Assembly: GCA_050743365.1 (NCBI GenBank)
Contig: JBOGFI010000069.1
Span: forward strand, 1 to 5,767
DNA: 5,767 nucleotides
Reading direction: 5' to 3'
Source of the DNA: JBOGFI01 sp050743365
GTDB lineage: Bacteria > Actinomycetota > Acidimicrobiia > IMCC26256 > JACDBD01
A program made the translations under genes and the position numbers. Under the pieces are notes generated by a model. That model ran no database searches, was not told where the DNA came from, and saw only the letters and a program-made list of their open reading frames with translations. Of this stretch, positions 4,407-5,767 are shown piece after piece. How positions within the stretch are numbered: position 1 is the stretch's first letter; each line of letters begins with the position of its first letter.

Positions 4407-5767
4407 GTGCGCAAGTACGTCGTCTATCTCGTCGTCACGGTTGTCGTCGTGCTGGGTGCCCTGGTCGCGACGATCGTGTCGGGGAACAGCCCGGTGCTCG
4501 GCCTCGACCTCCGGGGCGGCGTCTCCGTCCGGCTCGTCCCGGTGGGCGATCCGGAGTCGGGATCCCTCGGCGTCGCCGTCGACATCATCCGCAACCGGGT
4601 CGACGCATTGGGCGTCGCCGAGGCCGAGGTCAGCCGCGAGGGTGGTGACGTCGTCGTCAACCTCCCGGGGGTGAAGGACCGCGACAAGGCACAGCGGATC
4701 GTCGGGCGAACGGCCGAGCTGCGGTTCCGGCCCGTGCTGGGGCCGCTGCCGCCCGAGGGTGAGACGCCGGAGACCACCACCACAGCGGCTCCCACCAGCC
4801 CGGTGCCGCCCGAGTCGACGACGACCACCCCGCCGCCGGACGACGAGACAGTCGAGGCCGCCGTGGCCTCCTGCGACCCGACCGCGGTGGCCGCCCTGGC
4901 CGAAGTGCCGACGACGACGCGCGCCGACGACAAGCGCAACCGGTGCGTCGTGCTGCCGGGACGCAAGACCGAGGACGACCCCGCCGTGCGCTACTACCTC
5001 GGCAAGACCGCCATGACCGGGAAGGACACCGGCGGCGCCGACTCCGAGTTCTCGTCCGGTCAGGGCTACGCGGTCAGCCTCGAGCTCAAGGACTCGGGCC
5101 TCGAGAAGTTCAACGCCCTCGCCGAGGAGTCGTTCCCCAAGCCTCCGCCCCAGAACTCGGTCGCGATCGTGCTCGACGGCGTGGTGCAGTCGGCCCCGGC
5201 CTTCCAGACGCCGAGCTTCGACGAGCGCGGCGTCCAGATCACCGGCAGCTTCAGCCGCGGCGAAGCCGAGGACCTCGCCCGCCTCCTCCGATTCGGCGCG
5301 CTGCCCGTCCGCTTCGACGAGCGCCAGCAGACGGTCGAGAACGTGTCGCCGACGCTGGGGAAGGACCAGCTGCGAGCGGGCGTCGCCGCCGGGCTCATCG
5401 GCATCGCCCTCGTCGCGCTCTACATGTTCCTGTACTACCGGCTCCTCGCCCTGGTCGTGTTGGCGGGCCTGGGGTTGACCGCGGCCGGCATCTACTCGCT
5501 GGTCTCGTACCTGGGTGACTCGATCGGGCTCGCCCTGACCCTGGCCGGCGTGACCGGACTCATCGTGTCGGTGGGGGTGACCGTCGACTCGTACATCGTC
5601 TACTTCGAGCGGCTCAAGGACGAGGTCCGCAGCGGCAAGACCGTGCGGTCGTCGGTCGACCGCGGCTTCGCCCAGTCGTTCCGAACCATCTTCGCCGCCG
5701 ACCTGGTGTCGCTGATCGGCGCGTTGGTGCTCTATCTCCTCGCGATCGGCAACGTGCGCGGCTTCGC
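4407..5767 (+). CDS. secD: Protein translocase subunit SecD, 5' part (3' end off the window)
   Basis: 453 codons of an RND-like membrane protein that, with SecF, uses the proton gradient to help pull exported proteins out of SecYEG. The GTG at 4407 is the first start after the yajC stop in this frame and gives RKYVVYLVVTVVVVLGALV as the first membrane helix. GLDLRGG (32-38) is the classic SecD motif. The first extracytoplasmic domain has IIRNRVDALGVAEAEV (60-75) and later SVAIVLDGVVQSAPAF (251-266). A Thr/Pro-rich insert spans about 112-150, and Cys156 and Cys180 follow nearby. GKDQLRAG (318-325) opens the membrane block, with helices near 324-344, 346-369, 374-399 and 427-447. Asp394 in VTVDSYIVYFERLKDE matches the charged residue linked to proton coupling in E. 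coli SecD. The last helix is cut off by the window end. No ribosome binding site is visible, so re-initiation from yajC is likely. Confidence 0.97.
   Translation, partial: MRKYVVYLVVTVVVVLGALVATIVSGNSPVLGLDLRGGVSVRLVPVGDPESGSLGVAVDIIRNRVDALGVAEAEVSREGGDVVVNLPGVKDRDKAQRIVGRTAELRFRPVLGPLPPEGETPETTTTAAPTSPVPPESTTTTPPPDDETVEAAVASCDPTAVAALAEVPTTTRADDKRNRCVVLPGRKTEDDPAVRYYLGKTAMTGKDTGGADSEFSSGQGYAVSLELKDSGLEKFNALAEESFPKPPPQNSVAIVLDGVVQSAPAFQTPSFDERGVQITGSFSRGEAEDLARLLRFGALPVRFDERQQTVENVSPTLGKDQLRAGVAAGLIGIALVALYMFLYYRLLALVVLAGLGLTAAGIYSLVSYLGDSIGLALTLAGVTGLIVSVGVTVDSYIVYFERLKDEVRSGKTVRSSVDRGFAQSFRTIFAADLVSLIGALVLYLLAIGNVRGF

Overview
The window is a GC-rich, tightly packed chromosomal segment with every gene on the + strand. 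Base composition, frequent GTG/TTG starts and the order ruvC-ruvA-ruvB-yajC-secD point to an actinobacterium. A Thr/Pro-rich insert in SecD and the CoxG/MocA-like neighbours make a class such as Acidimicrobiia plausible, but that placement is inference; no rRNA, tRNA or other taxonomic marker is present.

Layout. Bases 1-1574 hold three genes joined by 4-base ATGA stop/start overlaps: the 3' end of a MobA/MocA-like nucleotidyltransferase, a CoxG-type SRPBCC protein with a C-terminal membrane helix, and a small predicted secreted protein with two conserved-looking cysteines. The first two are typical accessory genes of molybdenum hydroxylases (CO dehydrogenase/xanthine dehydrogenase family), so the catalytic genes probably lie off the left edge. 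Bases 1620-4000 hold the Holliday-junction set ruvC (GTG start, probably leaderless from its own promoter), ruvA (TTG start overlapping the ruvC stop) and ruvB. Bases 4074-5767 hold yajC and the first 453 codons of secD, which runs off the right edge; secF would be expected next.

How they work together. RuvA recognises the four-way junction, RuvB hexamers drive branch migration, and RuvC cuts the junction. YajC and SecD belong to the SecDF-YajC complex, which uses the proton motive force to help protein export through SecYEG. The ruv and sec blocks are functionally unrelated, but they are neighbours in many actinobacteria.

The most unusual part is the 192-base gap between ruvA and ruvB. It is filled exactly by two tandem copies of a 96-base, roughly 77% GC unit. 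Each copy carries a perfect 10-bp hairpin, and the unit has no stop codon in any of the six frames. Its length is a multiple of three, so ruvA and ruvB sit in the same frame with only the ruvA TGA between them. The A of the ruvB ATG is the last base of the second copy. I found no CRISPR array, tRNA, rRNA, transposase or integrase, and apart from this repeat the window reads as ordinary housekeeping sequence.
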